DNA of 64,000 bases. Origin: Macquaria australasica (taxonomy: Eukaryota > Chordata > Actinopteri > Centrarchiformes > Percichthyidae). Every line of letters starts with the position of its first letter. Position 1 is the first letter of the stretch. Positions 48,960-61,150 of this stretch are shown here, one piece after another. The position numbers and the translations under genes are program-made. The notes under the pieces are model-generated. The model searched no databases. It had not been told where the DNA came from and was given only the letters and a program-made list of their open reading frames with translations. The stretch spans positions 1,679,501-1,743,500 of the forward strand of contig SEMN01000020.1 of the NCBI GenBank assembly GCA_005408345.1. The letters run 5' to 3'.

Positions 48960-51900
48960 AATGACTATCCTCAGGTTTTAGCAAAGCTTAAAGAGCAGAA
49001 AGTGGTTTCAGATTTGAATCTGATTTTCAAGAGAGGCTCTCATGCTGCTCATTACTTCCATATCATGCTAATGGAACTCAGTGTAAACCCAGTGGCACAC
49101 TCTGTGATCATACTTGGCACTCGTTTGGTTTTTAGGTTTTTAGAGTGAGAGCTGCATTTAAACCAACTGAGCATGACAGAAATTTCACATGAGGGCTGGA
49201 AATGACCCAGAGATCCCTCTTCCAGTAAGGTAACTGAATGTGGAAATATCGAAACCATAAGAAGTTGTTTTTTTTAAATAAATGAGTGAAATGTCAATCA
49301 GAAAAAAGTAAGCAATAGTACTGACTAATAGGGATCTGCCAATTTTTAAAATACATTTTAGTGTATGTAGTCTGAGGACGTGGAAAAAACGTGGAAAAAA
49401 CCTTTCAATAAACAAATTAACTAAATTAACAGGGAAAGAGGTTTATTTATTTATTTATTGGTTGGCTGGTTATTATGTTTTTATAAAATAATTTAATAGA
49501 TTATGCATAGAAATAATAATGCGTAACTTCCTAAAAATGTCCTTACTGATCTTTTATTCAAAGGAGGATGTGGAGTTTAAATCTGAAAGTGGTTCAATTA
49601 AGTTCTTTTCATTTCTGCAAAACTGGGAATTTTCCACTGTTGTATCTCATTATATTTCATATGTACGGTATTTTTCATTTGATTAAAATAGTAGTATGTG
49701 TAAATATGCAAATTTATGTAATCACAAATATTTTAATTTGGATCTCAAGACATTTCCTGAAACCTACAGATGGTAAACTGAACTCAGCAGTGACCTTTAA
49801 GAATGACTAACAATTACTAACTACATTCATGGTGCTACAATGTATTTCTGTCATATATTAGCATAAAATCCTGCAAATACAGTTCACTGCTCATGGTGAA
49901 AGAAGATAGCTGTTGACAGTTGAGACAGTTTTTGGGGTTGGGTTAAATAGTACAAAATATTACTGCAATAAATTTAATGTCATTTCCAAATAACTTTGTG
50001 GTGTGCAATGTTTCACGACTGCTTTCATCTTTCTTTTTTTGTTGCTCTTTCTACCTTTCTCTCATGGGAGTCATCATTTATAATTCCAACATGTGTCAAT
50101 CCTTCGCACCAAACTTGCACAGGCTTCTGTTAACATGAATTTCAAAGTTTTTAAGTTATGCAGGTGGCAGAGATACAGCAAGTGGAAATTGGCACAAGTC
50201 TGCGCTGCGACTGTTTAATGTTTTCACTTCTGTTTTATAAAGCCTCCTGTAACACTTTAGAACCTCATTAACTCAGCTTTCTGGTCTATATGTGCTCAAT
50301 CATCCTATTTCCTGTAATTTATCACATTTGTTTCAGTTTTTCCCACATTTTGTTTCCCCGTCTCATACTTTCCTTTCATGGTTTTTTCCCCTTGATAAAA
50401 GAAGGCTAAAATTTCTGCTCACGATGCCAACCAGCCATTTCTTTTTGCCCCAGCATGCAAAAGCAAAGAGCACAGCACATTTGTCAGCATTGTTGTGATA
50501 TCAACAAGACGTAAAGAAGCCTCAGCACCAAAATCTCTTTCAAGCTGCAACCCAATTCTTTGACCTCCGAAAATGGTGCATCCATTAGTCATACTCAATG
50601 CAATTATGGATGTCCATCAATATTGTATATGCCATTAATGTTTTAAGAATTATTGTGTATTTGTCAAGCTATCTATCACATTTGCCTTTGGGCAATGTTG
50701 GCAGCCTATTCAAACAAATACTTCACCTGCGTGCATGGAGGATTCTCTGGTTTTTAATGTTGATTGCCCTACTTTAAAAAGTCTTTTCTTTTTTTTTTAA
50801 CAACAATCACATCATTCTCACCTCTCAGTCACGTGTACATTAGCTGAGAAGACATGTTCACACCTTTCCTTTAATCAACAAACATCAGATACTTAATACA
50901 CTGTAGCGCACAGTCCTGTACTGTCTGATAATGTTGCTTTGAGGTATATTATAACACAGTTTGCGAGACAAAGACTCTGCAAGGCACCAATATGTGGAAG
51001 TCACACTGCATTACTCACATTGAGATTTTATCAGCTGCATGTCCCAGCAGTTCTTGTGAATGCCCATGGAGATGAGAGAGTAACGCACATAGATCAATGA
51101 GTAAATCCAGCACCATGTCAGATCAGAAACTGCTGGTTGTAAATCAGCATATCACATTCACAGATAACTCTCATTGAAGCTTTACATGTGCCTGCTTTCT
51201 TTCTGCAGATATTTTGCACTGCAGTTGCAGTCAGAATATTTAAATCTTGGGATTATACTGTCTTAATTTGTTAATTGTTAGATCTAATTAGCTGTGCATC
51301 CTGTGCAAAACAAATCAAATGCAGTCAAAGTCCTAATGGCTGTAAAGAATTCTATTTTCATGGCAAGATAAAAACAGGCATATAGCAATAAAGAGAGATA
51401 TTCACCCAACAATTTTCTATATCCGCATACTCTGTTCAGGGTCACAGCAGTGGGAAAGATTTTATCCCAGCATGCATTGGTGGAGAAGCAGGGAAACACA
51501 AGAAAAATGTTTAAAAAAAAATATGCAACCCATAGTTTCAGTGCAAGAGCATGAAAATGTTTGCATGCACCATAAAGGGAATCTGTGTGTGAAATTATTA
51601 TAGCATTTTAACAACATGTGAATAGCAGCCCACATTCACATTTATTGTTTTATAGAGCTATTTACACACAGCAAGTGGAAACATTACAGTGTGTAAAATG
51701 GTGAAAGTGTCACTCTGAATAGTGTTGGTCTCTTTTTATTGCAGTGATCTGTGGTAGCCAAAGGTTGCTTAAGGTGAGAGTAGTGACATATCTACTTGCT
51801 ACATCTGTGTCATATTTAAATTGAAGGCAAAAAAGTAAAAGTAAAATACTGCAAGCATAAACTATGTTTGATGATGATCACATCAGGTGATGAGGGAAAA

Positions 51901-52280
51901 TTATACTTTATAGCAGCCTCATAAAGAAACTTGGAAATGAGATAATGCAGACATGTTAAGGAGCTCAGCCTTAAGGTAAACATGTATATCATTACTGCTG
52001 TATGTCTTGTGTTAATACAAAATATACACGTTCTTGAACTTTGCTTACGGTAATACGATTTTCAGGAAGAGTATTTTTCTCACACACTTCAAACTCTTCA
52101 ATTTGTATAAGCCTGCATGTCCCTTGTTTTAAGAAAATACAGCGTACAAATGTGTTTAAATAAAAAAAAAACACACACACACAAAAGAATAAACTATCAA
52201 GAGGAAAATACTGTATAAAAACATTTACGCGAACATAATCATAAACATTTAAACAACACTGAGTGGGAGGTGATAAGCAA
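48960..52280. other. Intergenic, no gene recognised
   Basis: AT-rich. A repeat fragment is at about 51400-51500 (CGCATACTCTGTTCAGGGTC, TATCCCAGCATGCATTGG). No splice-supported coding exon was found on either strand. Confidence 0.5.
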
Positions 52281-52281
52281 G

Positions 52282-52287
52282 TTTATT
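52282..52287 (-). terminator. ccl25-like poly(A) signal
   Basis: AATAAA on the minus strand, about 570 bp beyond the chemokine stop codon. Confidence 0.4.
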
Positions 52288-52860
52288 GTAATAATGCTTT
52301 AATGGGAACCCATATACTGTAATAAAAACTATACACAACATGTATAAAAAGACTGACATTTTAAACATTTAGAAGAAATTAAGACTAATTTTCTATGACA
52401 CTCAATTCAGAAAGACATTTACATTTGACAATTTGTGTTTGCACATAAAGAAGAATAGACATCTGAACACATCATGCAAGAAATACTCTAAATATTACAT
52501 ATGCACTCCATCACCATTAATTAAACAGCTTGTGGAATATCTGATATCTCAAAAGGCAAGGAAACGGTCACAAATATTCTCATTAGAGCAGCCATGCTAT
52601 TGAAGGCAAATATGTGGTGTGTGGTGGCCGGTCGGCATCAGCAGTCCAACCCTGAACAAGAATGTGCTGCTGTGATTCTACCCAAGCTTTTGACCTTTAT
52701 CTTAGTGCAGAGTGAAAGCAAAAGTCATGCTACAAGATTTCCTTGGCCAGCCTCCTCGACTGCCTTCCAGTAAGAAACCATAAAACTGTGTGTTGCTTAA
52801 TGATAAGATTTGGCAGAGGGAGGGAAGATGAACGAGGGCCACCGTAGCAGGTAGTTGCCC

Positions 52861-53983
52861 TCAGGCTCTGGACCGCCGTTGTGGATGGTGCTGTGAAGAG
52901 CAAATACATCCATTTAACATCAGTTCACAGATCTTTCAATTTGTTTTAAGTACTTTCAAAAATCGTGTCAGTTTTCTTGATTCTAGAGAAGCAACATGCC
53001 TTAATCTTTCTTACGTCAAGATACAAACACTCATTTTTGGAAAGTATATTAAACACAATGATTTCAATTGGAAACTGGTTGAAATATCCAGACTGTACTG
53101 GCAAAATTTGTTTTTCACTTGTTTTAAGAAAACAAAGATGTTAAGACTCAAACATAGACAGACATGACTTGATAAGATGGACAGTTTTGGAGTGCAAAAA
53201 CATCAGTAATCACCCACCTTACTGGAGTGTTTCTTGTCATGTTTCTTGTCTGTAATATTTGTGTTTTTGTCAATCGTTTTCATCAATTCTTTGACCCATT
53301 TCTCTTCGGGGTTCGTGCACAACATACGTCCCCTTTTCATGATGAAGCTAGAGGATCATTGATGCAAACAGATGTTTATTTTGAGTAGCAATAATAGAAA
53401 ACTTCTGTTAAAATAAGAAACATTAAGAGTTTAGGAAGTCTGTTTGAAGTCAGTTCAGTTTCAAAGTGGATGTTCGTGTTGCCTGTGCATGTGGACTTAC
53501 ATTACGGCAGGGATGTTGCAGCCTCCGTCTGTCACCTGCACTCTGTAACTCACTGCATATTTCTGAGTGCCGTGGTTCATTTTTTTCACATACTTCAAAC
53601 AGCAGTCATCATAGGCCACTGAAGGATCAGACGTTTAGTACAGTAAAGTCAGAAATCTAGAACAATCCAGTGCAGTTATTTATAAACATAGACCATTAAA
53701 TCAAGACAATCAATCAAAAGGCAATTGACACAATTAGGGAATGCTAAAGGTGCTGAACACAACAATAAGTACACAGTGAGGCCACATCTGCCCACACAGG
53801 TACTCCAGCAATAGACCAGCCTTATTGACCCTCATTTTATCTTTGCTGTGTGTTCACAGCTACATGCCGCCTATGTGACACTACTGCCAGATAGCAGCTG
53901 TTCTTCTACAGTGTCTTACCTTGTGCCAGTGCAAGACAGAGATAAGATGTGATCAGCAGGTAGAACAGCGTGTTGAACCGCAT
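52861..53983 (-). CDS. ccl25: CC chemokine, CCL25-like
   Basis: Small secreted chemoattractant for leukocytes. Exons: 53920-53983, 53501-53618, 53218-53347, 52861-52890; 342 bp, 113 residues. The start MRFNTLFYLLITSYLCLALA is a signal peptide. The mature part has the CC pair (DDCCLKYV, Cys27-28), Cys55 in DGGCNIPAVIF and Cys71 in RMLCTNPEEKWVKELM, the complete CC-chemokine pattern. DCCLKYVKKM and CNIPAVIF are like fish Ccl25. The tail is basic (KKHDKKHSSKHHPQRRSRA). If the alternative donor GTAAGG 5 bp earlier is used, the tail changes frame. The subfamily call is less sure than the CC class; CCL25 lies on human 19p like its neighbours. Confidence 0.8.
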
Positions 53984-54837
53984 GGTGCAGTCTGTAGTTG
54001 CAGCTCTGAAAAAAGCCAGATGGATGCAAAGAATTACGGTGTTTACCTGCAATCAGCCTTATCACTCTGTGGTTATTGTACCTCAGTTCCTCCCACGCCT
54101 TCCCTATTCGCATTTGAAACCTTGAACCTTGAACAAATATTTCGTAAGCTCTCTTGGTGTATTCCATACGTATCTAACAACTTTTTAACTCTACTACTCT
54201 TCTTAAACAAACCTCAGTCTCTTTGCGTGTCATTACAGGACAGTTTGGCACCTGTTGAATAAAGCAATCATAGTTCTAAAACATTAACCAATTTGTTTTT
54301 AATGTCCATAAATGTCTCCATTATTTTTCCATTTTCAATTATCAATCCATTTTTTTTGGTCTTTTGGTAACAAACTAAATTAAATGATGCTGCTTTTGAT
54401 GCGCTGATGTAAAAAAAAAAAATAATAATAATTTAAAAATAAATCACACTTATTCACTGAATCTGTGCTCTGTAATTAAAATCTGTTTGAGTTAGAGGCA
54501 TGAAATTTAAATTCTTAAACCATTCATAAACCTGCTCAGGGCTTGCAAATGAAAATTTGCCTTTTGGCTTAATCTGACACATTTGCATCAATCTGATGTG
54601 AATGGATGTGTGCTGTCATTGATAAAGATAACTTAAGTAAAGATAAAACTCCTACAAATGATAGCAATCTTAATCTTATCTGATAGGATATTAATGACCA
54701 TTACAAAATATGGAGAAAACTCCAAATTAAAACAGAGTGCAGTGTCTCTATTCATGTTAGTATTACAGGTAACTCACCTCACTTCAGATGTGTTTCGTAG
54801 CTCTCTTCTTGTGTCTGTGCAGGTAAGGCGAGGCACT

Positions 54838-54845
54838 CTTATAAA
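54838..54845 (-). promoter_or_regulatory. ccl25-like TATA box and 5' UTR exon
   Basis: TTTATAAG on the minus strand. About 60 bp downstream is a donor GAG/GTGAGT (intron begins at 54777), and an acceptor TTTTTTCAG at 54006-54008 opens the exon that carries the ATG at 53983. A short non-coding first exon at about 54778-54810 is therefore likely. Confidence 0.5.
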
Positions 54846-54849
54846 GCAC

Positions 54850-57800
54850 TCAGGGGCATTTTGCCAAGGATCATATTTCCATAAACGCAACTTACCTTTG
54901 CACCTCGGCTCATCTTTCTTTTTTCAACCCAACATTAATGTGTGTGTTGTTTTTTTTAAGCTTTTCCCCCCAAGAGTTCATGATAGTCACATGAAGATGT
55001 TTGTACATTGTTGAATCCAAACATTGCTCTTGTTTTACTTACATTTCTATGAAACCTGTACATTAGGTGGGGGGAACATGGTTAGACCAGAAGTTTTGTG
55101 CAACGACATCTCCTATATTCTCAAGAAGTTGGAAATTCTTATGAAATAAGCAGCATGCATGTATGTGGGTGTGGGAGGTCACAGTTCTTACAAATCACAT
55201 ATGTCTTTCTTAGTCTACATTTAGATTTAGAAATAGGAAACAGAGCATAGAACCATAGGATTGACCCCTATGTTGCCTGGGGTTGTTGTAATTGGAGTCC
55301 AGCCTGTTAAACTCTTAAAGGTTTTAACATCCCCTCAAACTGACAGTTATATTGAGAAATACTCCGTCTTCCATAATGACTGTTGAATGAAGGTGTTAAG
55401 GGCACTTATTCTTACATAACTTGTTCTCAACTCTTATCCAAAAAGTTCTGCAGAGAAAATCCCTGAACTTAAGAACAGCATTTAACAAAAAGAGTAGAAT
55501 AACAGACTTAGACAATTGATTTTTTGTTGATGAGCTGTTGCTGATGCAGCTGTTGAAGCTTATTCTGCAGAAATCCATGGTCTTATATTGTTTTGTAACA
55601 AGCAGCATATTTATATATTTGTATCTTCTTCCTCAAATTATGAATTTCTCTTTGAATACAAGCACACACCATCATACCAGTTTGTCCTTTTTTAATGATT
55701 AAATTCATATGTTTTTGCTCAAACAGGGTATATTAAAGGAAGGAATACCAAATATCCCTTTAAATCAATATAACAATTATAACAATAAAACATATACACT
55801 ATATGCACATGTACATGAATACAAGTATGCATTTCCGGTTTATGTGAGGGACTCCCCATGTTGTGGCCCTGGGTATATGGCTCCACTAGTCCCCTCAAAA
55901 TGATGTCCCTGCACTGATACCTGCTCTACCAAAATGATGGCTGGTGTTGCAGTGAAATCCAGTATGAGCTCCTATTTAATTTTGGAGACATCTAACATAT
56001 TTCTCTTTAGAAAAATAATCCACCTCCTTCACTTTTTAAATCTTTTGTTTTTGTACACATACAAGATGTGTCCTTTGAATGCATCACACTATCAGTCTGC
56101 AAACTTGCTGTGAAATCATTTCTAAGCTTCATTTGATAACATGAAGCATGACCGCCATGCACACTCTATTTTATGGTTATTATTTTATTGGTTAGACATT
56201 TAGCTTCTTTTTTTTTCTCAGACATAAATCAGCAATATTACACTGTATGCTGTATATTACTTTTATGCTTAGATAAATTGTGTTCACTGTCTCTGGTTAG
56301 CCTTTTAAGTTTGAAACATGAACACTGCATTTCATTTAGAGAACTTTACTTGATTTACAGTATAAAGGTGATAGCGCTGCTGTTGCTCATTTACTTTTTA
56401 ATTGTGTGTGGAAGTCCCCAACAGACGGCACACCGAACATTTTATTAGGCCATAAAGGCTATATCTCAGAATCAATGTAGAACTGACAATTGAAAATCCG
56501 AAAGACCTGTTTCAACCCTTGGAGCTGACGGGAAAGAGGAAATAACAAGCCATAAATCACTGCATTTTAAAGTCTGTATGTATGTATATGTCAATTTAAT
56601 GGCCTATATGTGTCAACATATTAGTCCGATATCACTATTTCCTGTCATTTTATTAACAGTTATATCAACTTGAGTAAAGTGTGACAAATAAAGCACAAAA
56701 TTTAGGTTGCTGTGTGTTGCAGCGGTCCGTACTCAGACCAAAAAAAAGTGTGTTGTGGCCATATCTCAGGTAAAAAGCTGTTGACTTTCTCAGATATGCT
56801 TGTCAGCTATTTAAGAAGAGCTTGACTCTGTGATGTATGAAACATCAGAATCAGATATGAAGTATCCTTCCTTCATGTGACAGTTGAGAAGCTTTGCATT
56901 AAAAACACTTGTCAGCATTGCCATATCGCATATCCACCCAAAGCTTTTCCTTCTAATTCCTAAAAACAGGCCGCAGTGTTCTTTTCACACAGGTTTTTGT
57001 TGAACGCTTTGTGACAGATATTAATGAGCCTTGAGTGCCTGAGTGGACATCTGATAGCACTGTTCACTGTTTATACTCTTACTGAGACTCTCATCCAAAC
57101 ACTCTGCTAAAGCCCAATGAGGCGTTTCATGGGTCTGCCCTTTTCATTTCCTTTACCTGCAGGATACTGGTGCTCACTTCAGTTGTTTACTTCAGCACTA
57201 TACTCCAGAACACACGACTGTGCATTGTGTTGTAAAGAAAGAACCGGACAATTTCCTGTTTCTTTCCCAGTTGCCACACAGGCATTAAAGCAGTTCATAT
57301 AAATTTGGTTTGCTGTGATCTATTCACAAATTGCCTCAGTCTTTTTGTGCGATTCTGGTCTTGCTCCCTGCTAGCCACGTGGGTTCGATCACAGTACAAC
57401 AGGAAAGAGATCTGAATGTTCGTTGGCAAGACAACCTCTAACTTCAACAAGAGAAAACAGCGATAGAGTTGGCTGGGATTGTCTGTATTCCTGGTTGCGA
57501 CTGCATATTCAAAATATCCTGATGGATTAATGGCAATGAATATTTGTCAGGAGATGATGGTCCACCGCCAAGGGTACTTGGACTCAGGCCGTGCGATGAT
57601 ACAGTGTGTTGTCTTCAGCATTCCTTTCAGACAATATGATATGTTGTTTTATACCTTCACTGTTGCTGCCATTTTGCATGCATATGAAAGAAAACATCTC
57701 CAAGGAGTCATTTATCAGTGTGTGAGAAGCTTTACTTTGGCACACAGTACAAAAAAGCTACAGTAGAGATGAGGACAGAGGTGTCTGACATGCTGTAGAC

Positions 57801-60040
57801 TGAATAATGATACTGATTTAACATTTACTTCTGTTGCAACCATCCATTTGTAAACTGCATGTTCCTGAAAGAGAAAAATGAAAGCAAACATAGGGGAAAA
57901 CAATCAAAAAGAATTTAGTCTCTACCGGTTGTCATTTTTCATTTCTTACTGATTTTGAAGCATCAGAGGGCTCCATGTTTTCTGGGCATGGTGATGACAA
58001 ACAGAAAGGTCAAGGAGATGCAGAATCAGTAGTTTTTCTCCTGCTGGCAACATGAATGTGCAAAAAAAAATCTATATTAATGTCAAAGGGGTCAGGAGAT
58101 AAGTTCATTTAATACGTGTAACTTTGCCCTGATTGTTTTAGACAGAGAGGAAACGTCACAGGGTCAGCAAGATCAAAAGGTTTCTTACTGTTGGGGGCAA
58201 TGATTCACAATCCAGACATTACTTATACCACAACAAAACAACATAGCATGTAGCAATAAATAAGGGTGTAGCGGTTGGGATGTTGGGATGTAGCAGTGTA
58301 TCACATGTGACTTTTGTACAGGAGACTGGAGTTCCTGTCCCTTCACAGACCATAGTTGCCATGCACAGATATCGTAAAGAGAAGTGATTTTAAAAAAATG
58401 CTGGCACTGGATGTTAACAAACATAACCTGGGGTTTTGCACAAAAGTCCAATATTATCATTCGGTCTGGCGTTGGGGTTGAGACACATAAAAAGCTATGT
58501 CTCACTATGTCTCACTATGTCTAGGTATCACTGGTACATTGGGATTGATGTGCAGAGCGCACTACAAGTCTCCCAGGCCTCTGCGGTTTTGTTCACCAAG
58601 AAAAATCATAAGGGAATGCACATTTCTGCACTTCTACGTAGCTAACCATGTTTGGAGCTGTTCCACTGCACTGTTGTGAGTGCAGTTTTCAAGCGAGCAT
58701 TTTTATTTTATTCTAATGTATTCATCACTCAGCTGTATTAAGCGCTACGCAGAAGCTGTGTTCGTCAGATGACACTGCTCAGAAGATAAGATCAAATATT
58801 ATACCGCTCAACAAATAAGATGGTTTTGGGTTTTGTGAAAGAATGTTTGCATCATAATTACCCTGTTTTTTTTCCCAGTGAAATCCCCCTGGGTTTTATC
58901 TTTAGGTTTTAGTTACAATCATCTAAAAAAAAAAAGAAAAAAAAAGAAGAAGAAGCCTGTTATGTAACAGAGTGTCCGAGGTGGTCTTACAGTACTTCAA
59001 AGCAGCACATATCATTATACACATATTACACACATCAGAAGAACAGCTTTTCCTCTGATGGTTTCTGTAATTAGGTAACCACTTTTACTATTCTAACAAT
59101 GTTACAGAGCCTGTGGGAAATCTGCTACGTCGGATGGTAACACACACAATTTTGTCAGGCACAACAACAATTTACAAACATTTAGCTGGACTATAATTAC
59201 AGTTTTGTGAGAGTTAAGCTCCCTGGCCTGCTACCAATAAAAATGTTAACTCACTGATTTACAGCGGACATTGTTCATCTGTTACACTGATGGTTAAGAG
59301 AAGAAATGAAACTGTCATGGATCGAAGTCCAAGCTAAGCTCTCCTGACAGATGAGGACCTTCTGTGGCAATCAGCATCAACACAGGCAGTGGCTTGTTTG
59401 AGTTGTGCCTGAAGGGGAATTTGAAGTATGATTCTTTCTAAAAACTTTTGGTCGGCATTGTGCAATGCAAACTCTTGTGAAATGTGCTCTATTCAGTGTT
59501 CCTTTACCATAATTGAACTAACAAGGCAAACAACTGGTTTAAGTTTATGTCTGTGCTGTTTTGCCCCCAATGTTTTCTGCCTAACTCTTGATCCTTTATA
59601 TGGCTTTATGGCACCTGGTCACTTTCTAATGGAAACATTTCATGCATGTTTGTGAAGGAGCTGTTGCTTTGACCCTTATTCTATACAACAAAGAAACTGT
59701 TTATGAGAATGTGAGATAGAGAGACAGAGCATGTCTTTCATTCCTCAATGGAGAGCAGCGATTGTAATTATTGTTTAAATCCCATTATCTCAAGATAATA
59801 AAATAATTACAATGTTGACAATGTCATCTGTTCATAATGAGGTTAATTGTCTGGTTATCTCCAGAAGAAAACGTTTTTTTTCTCATGATAACAGAAGCTG
59901 ATTTAAGGAGTTTATATGGCAGTTTGAAGATGTGTGTAAATGTGAGTAATGTATTGATTTGCAAATGGTGACAATAGATTCAGCTATGAACTCATTCCCA
60001 AGTCAATAATTAATGATTGATTTAATTGATTTAATGACAC
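54850..60040. other. Gene-poor intergenic region
   Basis: More than 5 kb of AT-rich DNA with no coding exon recognised on either strand; the open frames are short and lack family similarity. An A/AG-rich run lies at 58924-58953. Nothing else is supported. Confidence 0.5.
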
Positions 60041-60046
60041 CCTTTT

Positions 60047-60101
60047 GGAAACCTTTTGATAAAGGTTTCCAACGACGAGGAAGGGGGCCCCTTCCTCGTC
60101 G
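60047..60101. repeat. Two adjacent near-perfect palindromes at the element's broken end
   Basis: Palindrome 1: GGAAACCTTT (60047-60056), 4-nt loop, AAAGGTTTCC (60061-60070). Palindrome 2: 14-bp arms 60073-60086 and 60088-60101 (CGACGAGGAAGGGG and its reverse complement) around one base. Confidence 0.85.
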
Positions 60102-60400
60102 TCGCCGGCCTCCTGCCCGGCCTCCAGAGGGGGCCCCTTCCTCATCGTCGCCGGCCTCCTGCCCGGCCTCCAGAGGGGGCCCTCGTGTCCGGTTGCCCTC
60201 CAGGCCGGCCTCCAGAGGGGGCCCTCGTGTCCGGTTGCCCTCCAGGCCGGCCGCCTGAGGGGTCCTGGTCGGCATTTGCCCGTCCTCCTGGCCGCCCTCC
60301 CGAGCGGCTCTCCACGTCTGGTCGTCCTCCTGGCCGCCCTCCCGTGTGGCTCTCCACGGCTGGTCGTTCCCCAGGCCGTCCGCCTGAGGAGTTTTGTCCG
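60100..60400 (+). repeat. GC-rich tandem repeat inside the gypsy 3' region
   Basis: Units such as CCTCCAGAGGGGGCCC and GGCCGGCC recur at spacings of about 50 bp, shrinking into related units toward 60400. All six frames stay open here because of the composition; only the plus frame ending at 60463 fits the element. Confidence 0.7.
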
Positions 60401-60506
60401 GCCCTAGGTCTGGTTTTTCTGGGTCCCTCCTCCGGGACCCCCTCCACCCACCCGAGTTGGTGATCCCTGAGGGACGTCTGGGATCCGTCCCTTAGGAGGG
60501 GGGTAC

Positions 60507-60943
60507 TGTCATGGTCCACAAAGGACTCTTGTCTGGACTCTGTGTGTTTTTGTCTTGTTTCCTGTTCTTATTTTGAAATCCCTGGTCTTGTGTTCGTGTG
60601 TGCCCTTTACTTCCTGTCATTGTCTGTCTGTTTTTTCCCGCCAGTTTGGATTAGGTTCACCTGTGTCTCGTTACGCACCTGTCTCTGTTTCCCTCATTGT
60701 CTCTTCCCCTACATATACCAGTCCTCTCCCTTTGTTCCTTGTCGCGTCATTGATGTTGCTGATGTGTTTGGTTTGTCAGTTTCCTGTGCTCCTGCGTTTC
60801 TCTGTGTTTTCTGGAGTTTTTGTTAGTTTTATTTAATTAAATCATCTTGCTGCACTCAGCCTACCACTGTCTGCGTTTGGGTCCTTCCCCTGTTGCCTAG
60901 ATGGCCTGTCGTGGCAGAGTTGCCTCGCACGCCGTTCCTAACA
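60507..60943 (+). repeat. gypsy-type 3' LTR
   Basis: 437-bp LTR beginning TGTCATGGTCC and ending TTCCTAACA (TG...CA ends). It carries a TATA-like ACATATA near 60711 and an A/T-rich poly(A) region near 60830. No 5' LTR is in the window. Confidence 0.75.
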
Positions 60944-61137
60944 GTATGTTATGTGTATAAAATGATGGAATAGTACAACCATTAAAAACATGGCATCTTG
61001 GGTTTGAATAATTCCCTCAGTGTGAACATTGTATAGTTTCACTGAAGTGTTTGAACAAGCTGATACAGAACAATATACTGTACGTGATAGCTGTCTGTGT
61101 ATAAAGGTGGCTTACCTCCAGCTTTAAATGTTAGTTT

Positions 61138-61150
61138 GCCCTCTGGTGGC
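61138..61150 (-). promoter_or_regulatory. CTCF-like motif
   Basis: On the minus strand, GCCACCAGAGGGC fits the CTCF consensus CCANNAGRKGGC without mismatch. Confidence 0.45.

Larger units (their letters stand above)
60047..60943 (+). mobile_element. 3' end of a Ty3/gypsy LTR retrotransposon
   Basis: About 460 bp of internal sequence followed by a polypurine tract (AGGAGGGGGGTAC) and an LTR. The internal part has an open frame (60056-60463) of tandem GRPPEG-like units (CPPGRPPEGALVSG and variants), ending in a stop just before the polypurine tract. Gag, protease, reverse transcriptase and integrase are absent, so the copy is 5'-truncated and inactive. Confidence 0.75.

Noticed and set aside
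57371..57400. tRNA B-box-like text GGGTTCGATCAC
   Set aside because: No matching A box, acceptor stem or cloverleaf could be drawn; a chance match or worn tRNA-derived repeat at most.
60142..60519. Minus-strand 125-codon Gly/Arg/Pro-rich open frame
   Set aside because: Antisense of the GC-rich tandem repeat in the gypsy element; all frames are open there because of composition.
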